Below, in pieces: positions 35,880-44,712 of a DNA stretch of 64,000 nucleotides. The notes beneath the pieces are model-generated. The model searched no databases. It was not told the origin of the DNA and saw nothing but the letters and a program-made list of their open reading frames with translations. The translations under genes and the position numbers were made by a program. The number at the start of each line of letters is the position of its first letter. Positions within the stretch are counted from its first letter, which is position 1. Source of the DNA: Tannerella serpentiformis (lineage in GTDB: Bacteria; Bacteroidota; Bacteroidia; Bacteroidales; Tannerellaceae); the NCBI RefSeq assembly GCF_003033925.1, contig NZ_CP028365.1, positions 1,240,001-1,304,000 of the forward strand, written 5' to 3'.

Positions 35880-37253
35880 TTAGTTATGGCTTTCGCTAAG
35901 GGCGGCGATAAGCTCGTCGAGGGTGACGGCGCGTTGCTCGCCGCTGCGCATGTCCTTGAGCTGAATGCGTCCGGTGGACATCTCGTCTTCGCCGACAAGG
36001 GCCACGAAGGGAATTGCGTTTGCGTCGGCATAGCCGAGTTGCTTTTTCATCTTCGCCGCGTCGGGGTAAAGCTCCGCACGAATGCCGGCAGCGCGCACGC
36101 GGGCTATCAGCGGCAGGAGGTAGTTGGCCTCACGCTCGCCGAAGTGCACAAAGAGCAGCTGGGTGGTTCGCAACGTGTCTTCGGGATAGAGATCGAGCTG
36201 GTTCAGGACATCGTAAATGCGATCTGCGCCGAATGAGATCCCGACGCCGGAAAGGCCGGCCATACCGAAGACGCCTGTCAAGTTGTCGTACCGACCGCCG
36301 CCCGTGATGCTTCCGATCTCCGCATCGAGGGCCTTGACTTCGAAAATGGCTCCGGTGTAGTAATTGAGGCCGCGCGCCAGTGTGAGCTCGGTCTCTAAGT
36401 GGGCCTTCAGCGGCAGCGGCTCTATGTGATCCAGAATGTATTCCGTCTCCTCCACGCCGCGGATGCCTATCTCCGAGCCTTCCAATACGCTACGCAGGGC
36501 CGCCATCTTTTCCCGATTGGAACCTCGAAGGTCTATCACCGGCTGCAGGCGATCGATGGCCGAATCGCTGATGCCCTTTGTCCGAAGCTCGGCGATTACT
36601 CCCTCGCGTCCGATCTTGTCTAACTTGTCGATCGCCACAGTGATATCGACGATCCGTTCGGCCTCCCCGATCACTTCGGCTATGCCGGCAAGAATCTTGC
36701 GGTTATTCATCTTGATCACCACATTGATGCCCAGACGTCGGAAGACCTCGTCCATGATCTGGATGAGTTCCACCTCGCAAAGCAGCGAGTCACTACCGAC
36801 TACGTCCGCATCGCATTGGAAGAACTCGCGGTATCGGCCCCGCTGCGGGCGATCGGCACGCCAAACGGGTTGTATCTGGTAACGCTTGAAGGGGAAGGTC
36901 AATTCGGATCGGTGTTGGACTACGAATCGAGCAAAGGGTACCGTAAGATCGTATCGAAGGCCTTTCTCGGAGATCCTGGCCGAGACCTTCGGAAGGCTTT
37001 TTTCCTTCCAGTCGTCGTCGGTGATAGCCGAGAGAAAGTCGCCCGAGTTTAGAATTTTGAACAGCAGTTTGTCGCCCTCTTCGCCATACTTACCCATGAG
37101 GGTGGATAGTTGCTCCATGGCGGGCGTTTCGATCTGCCGGTAGCCGTAGAGGTGGTAAACCTGACGTATGGTTTCGAATATGTAGTTGCGCCGGGACATC
37201 TCCACGGGCGTAAAATCGCGAGTCCCTTTCGGGATGGAAGGTTTCTGTGCCAT
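35880..37253 (-). CDS. hisS: Histidyl-tRNA synthetase
   Basis: A 457-residue class II aminoacyl-tRNA synthetase. [19 protein letters not shown] begins the protein; motif 2 region [15 protein letters not shown] and [28 protein letters not shown] follow, then the histidine-binding [16 protein letters not shown] and [10 protein letters not shown]. The C-terminal anticodon-binding domain follows ([18 protein letters not shown]...). The start at 37253 is one base after the upstream gene's stop, so the two genes form an operon. The synthetase charges tRNA-His, whose gene is also in this window (47052). Length is usual for Bacteroidetes. Confidence 0.97.
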   Translation of the reverse strand: MAQKPSIPKGTRDFTPVEMSRRNYIFETIRQVYHLYGYRQIETPAMEQLSTLMGKYGEEGDKLLFKILNSGDFLSAITDDDWKEKSLPKVSARISEKGLRYDLTVPFARFVVQHRSELTFPFKRYQIQPVWRADRPQRGRYREFFQCDADVVGSDSLLCEVELIQIMDEVFRRLGINVVIKMNNRKILAGIAEVIGEAERIVDITVAIDKLDKIGREGVIAELRTKGISDSAIDRLQPVIDLRGSNREKMAALRSVLEGSEIGIRGVEETEYILDHIEPLPLKAHLETELTLARGLNYYTGAIFEVKALDAEIGSITGGGRYDNLTGVFGMAGLSGVGISFGADRIYDVLNQLDLYPEDTLRTTQLLFVHFGEREANYLLPLIARVRAAGIRAELYPDAAKMKKQLGYADANAIPFVALVGEDEMSTGRIQLKDMRSGEQRAVTLDELIAALSESHN

Positions 37254-37254
37254 G

Positions 37255-37956
37255 CTAATCTCTTCTGCTGCCTGAGGTGAATATGAGAATGTAATAAAGG
37301 AGGGTAGCCAATGAGCCAAGGGCTGCCACGACATAAGTATATGCGGCCGACTGCAGAGCGTCGCGGGCCATGCTATCGGTTTCCCGAGAGGTTAGTCCGG
37401 AGGTCTTCAACCAGGCTAAGGCGCGCCGACTGGCATCTATCTCGACCGGGAGGGTGATAAAACTAAATAGTGTGGTCAATGCGAACATCACAATGCCTAT
37501 CAACATGAGTTGCGGAAAGGTTTTGATGAGCAACATGCCAGCCAGTAAGACCCACTGGACGATATTCGATGAGAAGCTGACTATGGGAACCAGCCTTGAG
37601 CGGAGCTTAAGCGGAGCGTAGGCGCAAGCGTGTTGGACGGCGTGTCCGCATTCATGGGCAGCCACCGCAGCGGCGGCGATGCTGTTGCTGGCATAGACGG
37701 AGTCGCTGAGGTTGACCGTCTTCTTTGCGGGATCGTAGTGATCCGTCAGATGCCCAGCCACGGACGTGACCCGCACGTCTTCGATGCCATTCTGGCGAAG
37801 CATACGCTCGGCCACTTCGCGTCCCGTCAGGCCTCCGGGCAAGGGCACCTGAGAATACTTTTCGAACTTGCTTTTTAAGCGACTTGACACCAGCCAGCTC
37901 AGCGCGGCTATGCCGATAAAAATGCCCCAGTAAAGGGCCGTTGAAGAGGTAATCAT
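37255..37956 (-). CDS. Membrane zinc metallopeptidase (YugP family)
   Basis: A 233-residue integral membrane protein of COG2738. An N-terminal membrane segment ([19 protein letters not shown]) precedes a soluble part with the zinc motif HECGHAVQH near residue 114. Three further hydrophobic segments follow, including [37 protein letters not shown] lies near residue 180, where the third zinc ligand of such peptidases is expected. The substrate is unknown. Start at 37956 ([11 protein letters not shown]); the longer ORF would add an unlikely N-terminus. It overlaps no gene and is followed after one base by hisS. Confidence 0.88.
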   Translation of the reverse strand: MITSSTALYWGIFIGIAALSWLVSSRLKSKFEKYSQVPLPGGLTGREVAERMLRQNGIEDVRVTSVAGHLTDHYDPAKKTVNLSDSVYASNSIAAAAVAAHECGHAVQHACAYAPLKLRSRLVPIVSFSSNIVQWVLLAGMLLIKTFPQLMLIGIVMFALTTLFSFITLPVEIDASRRALAWLKTSGLTSRETDSMARDALQSAAYTYVVAALGSLATLLYYILIFTSGSRRD

Positions 37957-38070
37957 TGGTTGTAGGGGATAGGTGATAATACTTTGTTTGGGGAATCGTC
38001 GAGGCAAAATAATAGTCCTCACGGAGGATGGAGGCGCTTCGTGACGTCTCCGAGCTTCCGGAGGACTATG

Positions 38071-38107
38071 CTTTTTGTCCTTCAGCCCGTGCGGTTGAAG
38101 GCAAAAA
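38071..38107 (-). terminator. Terminator downstream of purA
   Basis: CTTTTTG and CCTTCA (38071-38084) pair with TGAAGG and CAAAAAG (38096-38107). The flanking T/A runs make it a bidirectional-looking intrinsic terminator; it would serve purA on the minus strand. Confidence 0.8.
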
Positions 38108-38121
38108 GAATGCCAGACGGC

Positions 38122-39387
38122 CTACTCGTTGTAGCGGATGATAGTCTGCTCGCGATCGGGGCCGACTGAGACGATCTTAATGGGTACGCCCAGCTCATCC
38201 TCGAGGAAAGTCAAATAGGCGTTGAACTCCTCGGGAAATTCGTCTTCGCTCTTCATCCTTGACATATCGGTACGCCATCCGGGCAGCTCCGCGTATATGG
38301 GTTCGGCCTTTGAAAGGTCAAAGGGGAAGCGATCCGTCTCCACCCCGTCCACGCGATAGGCCACACAAGCCTTGATGACGTTAAAGGTATCCAGGACGTC
38401 ACTCTTCATCATGATCAGTTGGGTTACGCCGTCGATCATCACAGCGTAACGCAAAGCCACGAGGTCAATCCACCCGCATCGGCGACGGCGCCCCGTAACC
38501 GATCCGAACTCGTGTCCGCGCTCGCACATAGCCTCCCCCGTTTCATCGTGCAACTCCGTAGGGAAGGGCCCACTGCCCACGCGTGTGCAATAGGCTTTGA
38601 AGATGCCGTACACTTCGCCAATATTTCGCGGCGAGACTCCCAGGCCTGTGCAGCATCCGGCGCAGATTGTATTTGAGGAAGTGACGAAGGGATAGGAACC
38701 GAAATCGATGTCCAACATCGTACCCTGCGCACCCTCGGCAAGCACCGAGCGACCCTCGCGGAGCATCGCGTTCACCTCGTGCTCGCTGTCCACAAGTCGG
38801 AAGCCCTTCAAATAGTCCAGGGCTTCGAGCCACGGACGCTCGAGGTCAATCAAGTTGTACTCGAAGTTCATCGCCCGAAGCATGTTTTCGTGTCGGCGTT
38901 TGGCGGCGGAATACTTCTCGTCGAAGTTTTCCAATAGGTCGCCTACCCGGAGTCCGTTCCGGCTAATCTTATCGGTATACGTTGGGCCAATGCCTTTGCC
39001 CGTCGTACCTATTTTTCCCGATCCCTTAGCGGCCTCGTTAGCCAAATCGAGTATCCGATGGGTTGGCATGATCAAATGGGCTTTCTTCGAGATCATCAGT
39101 TGCTGCTTCAAGTTGTGCCCGTGATTGGCCAACGCTTCGGCTTCCTCCTTAAAGAGAAGCGGATCGATTACCACCCCGTTGCCAATTATGTTTGTCTTCC
39201 CACCCTGGAATATGCCAGAGGGAATGGAGCGGAGTATGTATCGCTCTCCGCCAAACTCAAGCGTATGTCCTGCGTTGGGTCCCCCTTGGAACCGCGCTAC
39301 CGCATCGTACTTCGGCGTCAATACGTCGACCACTTTGCCTTTGCCTTCGTCGCCCCATTGGAGGCCTAATAAAACGTCTACTTTCAT
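38122..39387 (-). CDS. purA: Adenylosuccinate synthetase
   Basis: A 421-residue enzyme that joins IMP and aspartate with GTP to form adenylosuccinate in AMP synthesis. The start MKVDVLLGLQWGDEGKGK is the family N-terminus with the GTP-binding loop and catalytic Asp; an ATG three codons earlier (39396) is less usual. Other signatures are GGPNAGHTLEFGG, GIGPTYTDKISRNGLRVGDL, EGAQGTMLDIDFGSYPFVTSSN, and GRRRRCGWIDLVALRYA. The Fur-family gene is 333 bp upstream across a repeat array. Confidence 0.97.
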   Translation of the reverse strand: MKVDVLLGLQWGDEGKGKVVDVLTPKYDAVARFQGGPNAGHTLEFGGERYILRSIPSGIFQGGKTNIIGNGVVIDPLLFKEEAEALANHGHNLKQQLMISKKAHLIMPTHRILDLANEAAKGSGKIGTTGKGIGPTYTDKISRNGLRVGDLLENFDEKYSAAKRRHENMLRAMNFEYNLIDLERPWLEALDYLKGFRLVDSEHEVNAMLREGRSVLAEGAQGTMLDIDFGSYPFVTSSNTICAGCCTGLGVSPRNIGEVYGIFKAYCTRVGSGPFPTELHDETGEAMCERGHEFGSVTGRRRRCGWIDLVALRYAVMIDGVTQLIMMKSDVLDTFNVIKACVAYRVDGVETDRFPFDLSKAEPIYAELPGWRTDMSRMKSEDEFPEEFNAYLTFLEDELGVPIKIVSVGPDREQTIIRYNE

Positions 39388-39420
39388 CTGATTCATTCAT
39401 TTTTGGGATTATCCTAAGTC

Positions 39421-39725
39421 ATTGCAACCCCTTCGTCGTTCATTTCGGGGATCGCCAGAGGTCATTGATTCACCTTCGTCATTCATTTCGGGGATCATCC
39501 GGGGCCATTGATTCCGCTCATTGATTCTTTTCGAGGATCATCCGGAGTCTTCGCTTCCCCGCCGCAGTTCATGCCGAGATTCATCCGGAGCCATTGATTC
39601 CACTCATCGATCCCTTTGGGGGATCATCCGGAGTCACCGCTTCCCCTTCGCAGTTCATGCGGAGATTCGCCCGGAGCCATTGATTCCACTCATCGATCCC
39701 TTTGGGGAATCATCCGGAGTCACCG
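39421..39725. repeat. Seven to eight units of 42-43 bp between purA and the fur-family gene
   Basis: CATCC-type cores at 39496, 39539, 39582, 39625, 39668 (CGCCC) and 39711 are 43 bp apart; the first units start with CATTTCGGGG at 39441 and 39484. Units alternate GGATCATCC, a small palindrome, with CATTGATTC-type sequence. The array reaches the last codon of the fur-family gene (stop 39720-39722). Confidence 0.85.
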
Positions 39726-40223
39726 CTTCCCCTTCGCAGCCTCGGCCGCCTTTCGCTGACTCATACGCATTCGGAATTTGCATTTGGAGCACATACCGTA
39801 GATGTAAAGCGAATGGCAGTCGTAGGTAAATTTGGGAATCCGCCGGTGAGCCAGCTCGCGCGTCAGTCTATCGTCCTTCACCTCCTGGACGGCACCGCAA
39901 TAGCTACAGATGGCATGATGGTGAGTGGCGGCCGCCGCCTGTAGCTCATATTGCACAAGTTGGGATGAGAACTGGTGTCGGACCACGATACGGGCATCCA
40001 TCAGCAGCTCAAGCGTGTTGTAGATGGATGCCCGACTGACATGAAAATGCGCTTCGTCGAGCTGACGGAGTAGCATTTCCACGTCAAAATGTCCTCTTAT
40101 CCGGCAAATGTGCTCCAGGATCGTGAAGCGTTCCGTCGTCTTCCTCATGCCGCGCTCAGTGAGAAAGCGAGCGAACGACTCTTTGGCCGGTTCGAAGGCA
40201 TAGGTATCGACGGCGTTATCCAT
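39720..40223 (-). CDS. Fur-family transcriptional regulator
   Basis: A 167-residue winged-helix metalloregulator of the Fur/PerR family. LTERGMRKTTERFTILEHI (about 22-40) and ISRASIYNTLELL-type helix (HFHVSRASIYNTLELLMDA) form the DNA-binding domain. The dimer/metal region has ATHHHAICSYCGAVQEV (about 99-115), giving His and CxxC ligands, and a C-terminal CSKCKFR, the second CxxC of the structural zinc site. Whether it senses Fe, peroxide or Zn cannot be decided. It starts 35 bp after the dipeptidyl peptidase III stop, so the two may be co-transcribed. Confidence 0.92.
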   Translation of the reverse strand: MDNAVDTYAFEPAKESFARFLTERGMRKTTERFTILEHICRIRGHFDVEMLLRQLDEAHFHVSRASIYNTLELLMDARIVVRHQFSSQLVQYELQAAAATHHHAICSYCGAVQEVKDDRLTRELAHRRIPKFTYDCHSLYIYGMCSKCKFRMRMSQRKAAEAAKGKR

Positions 40224-40258
40224 ATTCGGACGTCGTAAGGGATAGGGAAAAGAAGGAG

Positions 40259-42313
40259 TTAATTGTAAGTCGGGAGGTAGGAGTATTCCCGACTGTAACG
40301 CATCATCTGATCCGCGTAGTCCTCGGAGTAGTCAAGCGTAACGTCGGTCACCTTGCCCTGAGCGTCACGGATAGGCTTCATCACCGGGTTTACGAAACCC
40401 TTGTAAGGCGCCAGATTGAGTCGGGCATAGCGCGCGAGAACCTCCTCGTGCAGGGCACGGTCCACCTTCACGCCGTAGTCTTCCACCAACTTCCGACCTG
40501 CCTCAAAATCACCTTCGCTCTTGATTCGCTGCAGCTCAGCCAAAAGCTCCGCAAACAGCCCACGCAATTTGCCGTAATCGTTCACAACGACAAACGTCTT
40601 TCCGTCACGCTTCGCAAAGTCCACGACATGGTCCGCACGACCCTTTTCGTACACCCACCGAGCAATCAGCTGACGGTTTCGCATGTGCGCTTCCTCAATG
40701 TCATTACCCGGTTGAATGCGCACCAGCTGTGTCATCAGCCCATTCATGATGTATTTGTAATACTCCGCCTTGTACGCTTCGGGATCACTCAACAGTCCGA
40801 GCTCGATCAACTTAGGATCGGCCAGGTAGTAGAGAGCGAAGATGTCTGCCCGCGCCTCTTCCAACGTCGAACTGTAGGCACCCAGCGCATTGGGATCGGT
40901 ACCCTCGAGCAGTTGCCCCGAGGCGTGACCCAAGCACTCGTGAAGATCGGTGTGCAAGTTGTCGGTGATGAAGCCATACTTATCGATTCGCGCGTGCTCT
41001 GCGTCGTTCCAAACGAATTCCTCGCGAAAACCGTTGCCGAGAGACGCCTTGTCGTAAGCCTCGGTGATATTCTCAATGGTGACCGACTTCGAGCCATGAT
41101 CCTTACGGATCCAGTCCGCGTTCGGCAAGTTGATACCGATCGGAGTAGTCGGGTAGCAGTCTCCGCCCAGCATGGCGACGGTAATCACTTTGGCCGTGAT
41201 ACCCTTCACCTTCTTCTTGCGGAAGCGGGGATCCATCGGCGCATTGTCTTCGAACCATTGCGCGTTGTCGCTGATTATCCGCGTGCGTTTGGTCGCCTTG
41301 CGATTGATGAAGTTGGCTATCGCCTCCCAGCTGGCCTTCATTCCGAGCGGATCGCCGTATGACTCCGTGAATCCGTTCACGAAGTCCACCTCCGAGGCGG
41401 TATCCTTCACCCAAAGGATGGCGTAAGCGTCGAATGTCTTCAGATCACCTGTGCGATAAAACTCGACGAGCTTCTCGATCACGGCTCGCTGCGCCGCATT
41501 CTCGGCAAACTGCTCCGCCTTCTGGAGCTCGTCCACAATATGTTCGATGGCCTCAGTGTACAGCCCGCCGACCTTCCACACCTTCTCTGTGAGCTTGCCA
41601 TCGGCCGACTTACTCAGCCGGCTGTTCAGGCCGTAGGAAGGTGCGGTGGAGTCGTTCGGTGTACGCATCGCGGCATAGAATGCCTCGGCCTCCTGCTGCG
41701 TCACGCCGCCCTCATAATAGTTATTGGCCGACGCCAGCAAGAGGTCGCCGCTGCCACTTTGCACCGTGCGCTTTGGCATCACCTTCGGATCGAAGATGAC
41801 GGGCGTAATCTCCTTGAGCCAAGCGTCCACCGTCTGGCCCTTGCGCACGGGTACATGCTTCGGATCGAGGCTGCGAATGCACTTCGCGAAGTAATCTGCG
41901 GTGAATCCGGCGGGCTCGAACTTGTCCTCGCCGTAATGATGATGAATGCCGTTAGCGAGCCATACGCGCTTGAGGTATGTCTCCAGGGCTTTGAATTGTG
42001 CATCGCCCCGATCGCCCCGATATTCCCGGTAGATAGCCTCCAGCGCTCGCCGAATGGCCAGATTATAGCGGCAGTTCTGATCGAAGATTATATCACGCCC
42101 CATCAGGGCGGCTTCAGAGAGGTGATAGAGCAACTGCTTCTGCTGCAGCGATAGCTCTTCGAAGCCGGGCACCTCGTAGCGCAAGATTTCAATGTCGGCG
42201 AAGCGATCCACCGTGTAATCGATCTTCGGATGCTCGTCGTTTGCAGCCGTCGCCACGTGTGCGCCGACCGTAAGTAGTGATGTAGTCATAAGAAGTAAAG
42301 CAGACTTTCTCAT
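40259..42313 (-). CDS. Dipeptidyl peptidase III (M49), exported
   Basis: A 684-residue zinc exopeptidase that removes dipeptides from peptide N-termini. A signal peptide is present (MRKSALLLMTTSLLTVGAHVATA). The M49 zinc motif is HECLGHASGQLL near residue 450 (HEXXXH form with an extra residue), followed by the third ligand in EEARADIFALYYLADP near 479. The Cys within HECLGH is also found in Bacteroides DPP III. The location is periplasmic by its signal peptide. It lies between a ROK kinase gene and the Fur-family gene on the same strand, consistent with peptide nutrition. Confidence 0.92.
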   Translation of the reverse strand: MRKSALLLMTTSLLTVGAHVATAANDEHPKIDYTVDRFADIEILRYEVPGFEELSLQQKQLLYHLSEAALMGRDIIFDQNCRYNLAIRRALEAIYREYRGDRGDAQFKALETYLKRVWLANGIHHHYGEDKFEPAGFTADYFAKCIRSLDPKHVPVRKGQTVDAWLKEITPVIFDPKVMPKRTVQSGSGDLLLASANNYYEGGVTQQEAEAFYAAMRTPNDSTAPSYGLNSRLSKSADGKLTEKVWKVGGLYTEAIEHIVDELQKAEQFAENAAQRAVIEKLVEFYRTGDLKTFDAYAILWVKDTASEVDFVNGFTESYGDPLGMKASWEAIANFINRKATKRTRIISDNAQWFEDNAPMDPRFRKKKVKGITAKVITVAMLGGDCYPTTPIGINLPNADWIRKDHGSKSVTIENITEAYDKASLGNGFREEFVWNDAEHARIDKYGFITDNLHTDLHECLGHASGQLLEGTDPNALGAYSSTLEEARADIFALYYLADPKLIELGLLSDPEAYKAEYYKYIMNGLMTQLVRIQPGNDIEEAHMRNRQLIARWVYEKGRADHVVDFAKRDGKTFVVVNDYGKLRGLFAELLAELQRIKSEGDFEAGRKLVEDYGVKVDRALHEEVLARYARLNLAPYKGFVNPVMKPIRDAQGKVTDVTLDYSEDYADQMMRYSREYSYLPTYN

Positions 42314-42463
42314 TGTGATTGATGTCTATGTCGTTTCGAATCGGATAAAAGGCAGTAAGGGGTCTCTGTCAAGGCCCAAAGAAAGGGAGCGAACGCCTTT
42401 GGCTGACGGCCGCCCCCTACTTGCTGATGGGCCTATCATATATAGGTATGCCGTAGCCCAGAA

Positions 42464-43450
42464 TCAGACTAAGGCATCCATCGGCTCGTCCTTCGCTTCC
42501 CAGCCCAGCGCACTGGCGCCCAACACGGCTGCGTCGCTCTCCTTGAGCTGCGAGAACAAGAGGCGCGTCTTGCCTTGGAATACCTTCAGCATATGTGCCT
42601 CCATCGATCGCTTCACCGGCTCCATGATCAGGTCGCCCGCTTTGGACAACCCGCCGAACAGGATGATAGCCTCCGGACTGGAGAAGGCTACAAAGTTGGC
42701 AAATGCTTCACCCAGGATCTCACCCGTGATGTCGAAGATCTCGATCGACAGCTTGTCGCCCTGAACGGCCGCGTCGAAGACGTCCTTCGACGTGATCTTG
42801 TCCGGCTCCAGCGCCCGCAGCAGACTGGCGTCCGTGCGCATCGTCAACAGCTCGCGCGCTGTACGGGCCACATCCGTGGCCGAGGCGTAGGTCTCGAGGC
42901 AGCCGTGGCGACCGCAGCCGCAGAGCCGACCGTTCTCACGTCGCACCGTGGTATGGCCCAGCTCACCCGCGAAGCCATCGTGGCCATACACCAGATTGCC
43001 GCCGCAGACGATGCCACTCCCCACGCCCGTGCCGAGCGTAATGACGATAAAGTCTTTCAGACCACGCGCTGCGCCGTAGGTCATCTCGCCGATGGCCGCT
43101 GCATTGGCGTCGTTCGTGAGCGTCACGGGGATGCCCCCCGTACGGTCGCTGATGAGCTGTGCCAGCGGCACCTTGCCCTTCCACGGCAGGTTGGCCGCAA
43201 ACTCGATGCAGCCATTGAAGTAGTTCCCATTCGGCGCGCCCACGCCGATACCCTTGATCTTGTCCCGTCCGCCAGCCGATCGAATCACGGCCTGTAGCCC
43301 TTCGCCCAGCGCACGGACATAGTCGTTCACGTCTTCGTATTTCCCGGTCTTAATCGAACCGTTATACAGCACATTGCCTCGCGTATCGACGACCCCAAAG
43401 ACGGAGTTCGTTCCGCCGATATCTATCCCAATCACATACGGCTTATCCAT
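42464..43450 (-). CDS. ROK family sugar kinase (glucokinase-like)
   Basis: A 328-residue ROK protein. The ATP-binding motif VIGIDIGGTNSVFGVVDTRG opens the sequence. The catalytic base lies in NDANAAAIGEMTYGAA (about 120-135), followed by TLGTGVGSGIV. The ROK zinc motif HTTVRRENGRLCGCGRHGCLE is at about 170-190. No helix-turn-helix domain is present, so it is an enzyme and not a repressor. Glucose is the usual substrate of Bacteroidales members of this size; GlcNAc or another amino sugar is possible given the salvage genes elsewhere in the window. It has its own promoter. The 150 bp to the DPP III start hold nothing notable. Confidence 0.9.
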   Translation of the reverse strand: MDKPYVIGIDIGGTNSVFGVVDTRGNVLYNGSIKTGKYEDVNDYVRALGEGLQAVIRSAGGRDKIKGIGVGAPNGNYFNGCIEFAANLPWKGKVPLAQLISDRTGGIPVTLTNDANAAAIGEMTYGAARGLKDFIVITLGTGVGSGIVCGGNLVYGHDGFAGELGHTTVRRENGRLCGCGRHGCLETYASATDVARTARELLTMRTDASLLRALEPDKITSKDVFDAAVQGDKLSIEIFDITGEILGEAFANFVAFSSPEAIILFGGLSKAGDLIMEPVKRSMEAHMLKVFQGKTRLLFSQLKESDAAVLGASALGWEAKDEPMDALV

Positions 43451-43495
43451 AGATCTATCTGTTTTTATGTGTGATACTTATTTGATTGTGTGGGC

Positions 43496-43503
43496 CAAAG
43501 ATA
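43496..43503 (-). promoter_or_regulatory. -7 box of the ROK kinase gene
   Basis: On the minus strand TATCTTTG matches TAnnTTTG, 45 bp before the ATG. It directly follows the terminator of the small upstream gene. Confidence 0.6.
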
Positions 43504-43509
43504 CAGACG

Positions 43510-43543
43510 AAAAAAGATCCCGACGCTTTCGCGCCGGGATCTT
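43510..43543 (-). terminator. Terminator of the Cys/Lys-rich protein gene
   Basis: GATCCCG and CGGGATC (43516-43522 and 43535-43541) with extra CG pairs around a CTTTCG loop; on the minus strand it is followed by six T. Confidence 0.85.
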
Positions 43544-43587
43544 CCAAGTTTACCTATGAAAGCCTTCCGGGTGGAGGGGGGCAGTGA

Positions 43588-43854
43588 TTACTGCACTTCC
43601 TTCTTAGCCTCTTCCTTCTTAGCCTTGTTGCACTGCTTGCCGTCTTTCTTGTCCTTGCAGCAGCTCTTTTTGTCGGCTGCCTTGCAGTCCTTCTTGCCGG
43701 CCTTGTCGCAATGCTTCTTGTCCTTATCCTTGCTGCAGCAGCTCTTCTGCTCCGTCTGCTGACCTTCTTTCTTCACGTCCTGTGCGCTGGCCGAAAGGGC
43801 TACGCCGAACGTCATGGCAGCTGCGATGGCTGCGCTCAAAATCACTCTCTTCAT
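43588..43854 (-). CDS. Small exported Cys/Lys-rich protein
   Basis: An 88-residue protein with a signal peptide (MKRVILSAAIAAAMTFGVALSASA, cut before QDVKK). The 64-residue mature part is mostly Lys, Asp and Cys with seven cysteines in the spacing CC...C...C...CC...C, in loosely repeated SCCxKDK and KDCK units. Such composition suggests metal binding, but no family is recognised. The start at 43854 was chosen for the signal peptide; the longer ORF upstream is a chance extension. It has a strong terminator and a possible -7 box (TTCCTTTG, plus 43895-43902). Confidence 0.8.
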   Translation of the reverse strand: MKRVILSAAIAAAMTFGVALSASAQDVKKEGQQTEQKSCCSKDKDKKHCDKAGKKDCKAADKKSCCKDKKDGKQCNKAKKEEAKKEVQ

Positions 43855-43902
43855 TTCTTTGATGTGTTGATTAATAAGACTTGAAATCGTGGGGCAAAGG
43901 AA

Positions 43903-44180
43903 TGCCATTTTGCTCCTCATTTTCGTCACGCACACTGCCCGATTAATCTTATTTGTCCGAAACGCCCTCCATTTTGCCTTTTTTGGAGCCCCGTCCATGA
44001 TCCATCGGCCTTTCGCCTTAACATCCTTTCCGGTGCGCCTCCGTCGTTTCGCTTCTTCCGCCTGCTTTCGACCCCATTTTCCCGTCCGACGGGCTTTACT
44101 TCTGCCTCTCATCCCCTTTAAGCCCACTCGACGGCCTTGTCTTCCCTCCTCCATCTCTCGAAAGACCTTCTGGAGGCTTT
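43903..44180. other. Intergenic stretch without identified genes
   Basis: GC-rich in pyrimidine runs. An ORF at 43889-44308 crosses it, but its composition and lack of family resemblance argue against a gene. No RNA gene is seen. Confidence 0.4.
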
Positions 44181-44560
44181 CTCATGGCCTATACCTCTCC
44201 TGTTTTGATCCTAAACATAGTATCCAAAAACTTTTATATGCTGTTCTGATCATAGACAGCATCTACAAACAGATTGACGTCACTGTTTGCATCCTAATCA
44301 TATTATAAAGCATATATATATATCATCCATAAAAAGAACAGGATCATTCATCTTTTCTATATACAGATTAGATCATATACAGCATCTATATAGATTTATA
44401 GTCCATGTATATGATCCAAATATAGATTATAGGTTTTTTGACATACTGTATATATGATGGACGACATAATCTATGTATTTAGTATGCCTATCTATAGAGA
44501 AAACAGCATGCAAATCCATTTTTACTTGCCGTTTATGATCAAAACAGAAGAGCCTTGGGG
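44180..44560. other. AT-rich island upstream of ffh
   Basis: A sharp drop in GC relative to the genes on each side, with runs such as ATATATATAT (about 44312) and imperfect repeats GATCATAGACAGCATCTA and GATCATATACAGCATCTA. No ORF with coding character is visible. No DnaA-box cluster was found by eye. Confidence 0.6.
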
Positions 44561-44656
44561 CATGGTAAGGCTGGCGACTCGTTTTTTAGGACTTTCGGAG
44601 GGGGCGCAATGGCCGACGAACGTGTTTTCGGGGGATGGGGGAAGTTGGGGAGGCCG

Positions 44657-44688
44657 TTTGCGCGAGGTTTTCGGGCGTCCTACTTTTG
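44657..44688 (+). promoter_or_regulatory. Promoter of ffh
   Basis: TTTG at 44657-44660, a 20-bp spacer and TACTTTTG at 44681-44688: a full match to the Bacteroidetes -33/-7 arrangement, 24 bp before the ATG. Confidence 0.8.
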
Positions 44689-44712
44689 CGCGCATAAAGA
44701 CAACACGGAATT

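Noticed and set aside
43889-44308. 139-codon ORF
   Set aside because: No family resemblance, unusual composition and it runs into the AT-rich island.
44180-44560. Replication origin
   Set aside because: AT-rich, but no DnaA-box cluster and no dnaA, dnaN or gyrase gene nearby.
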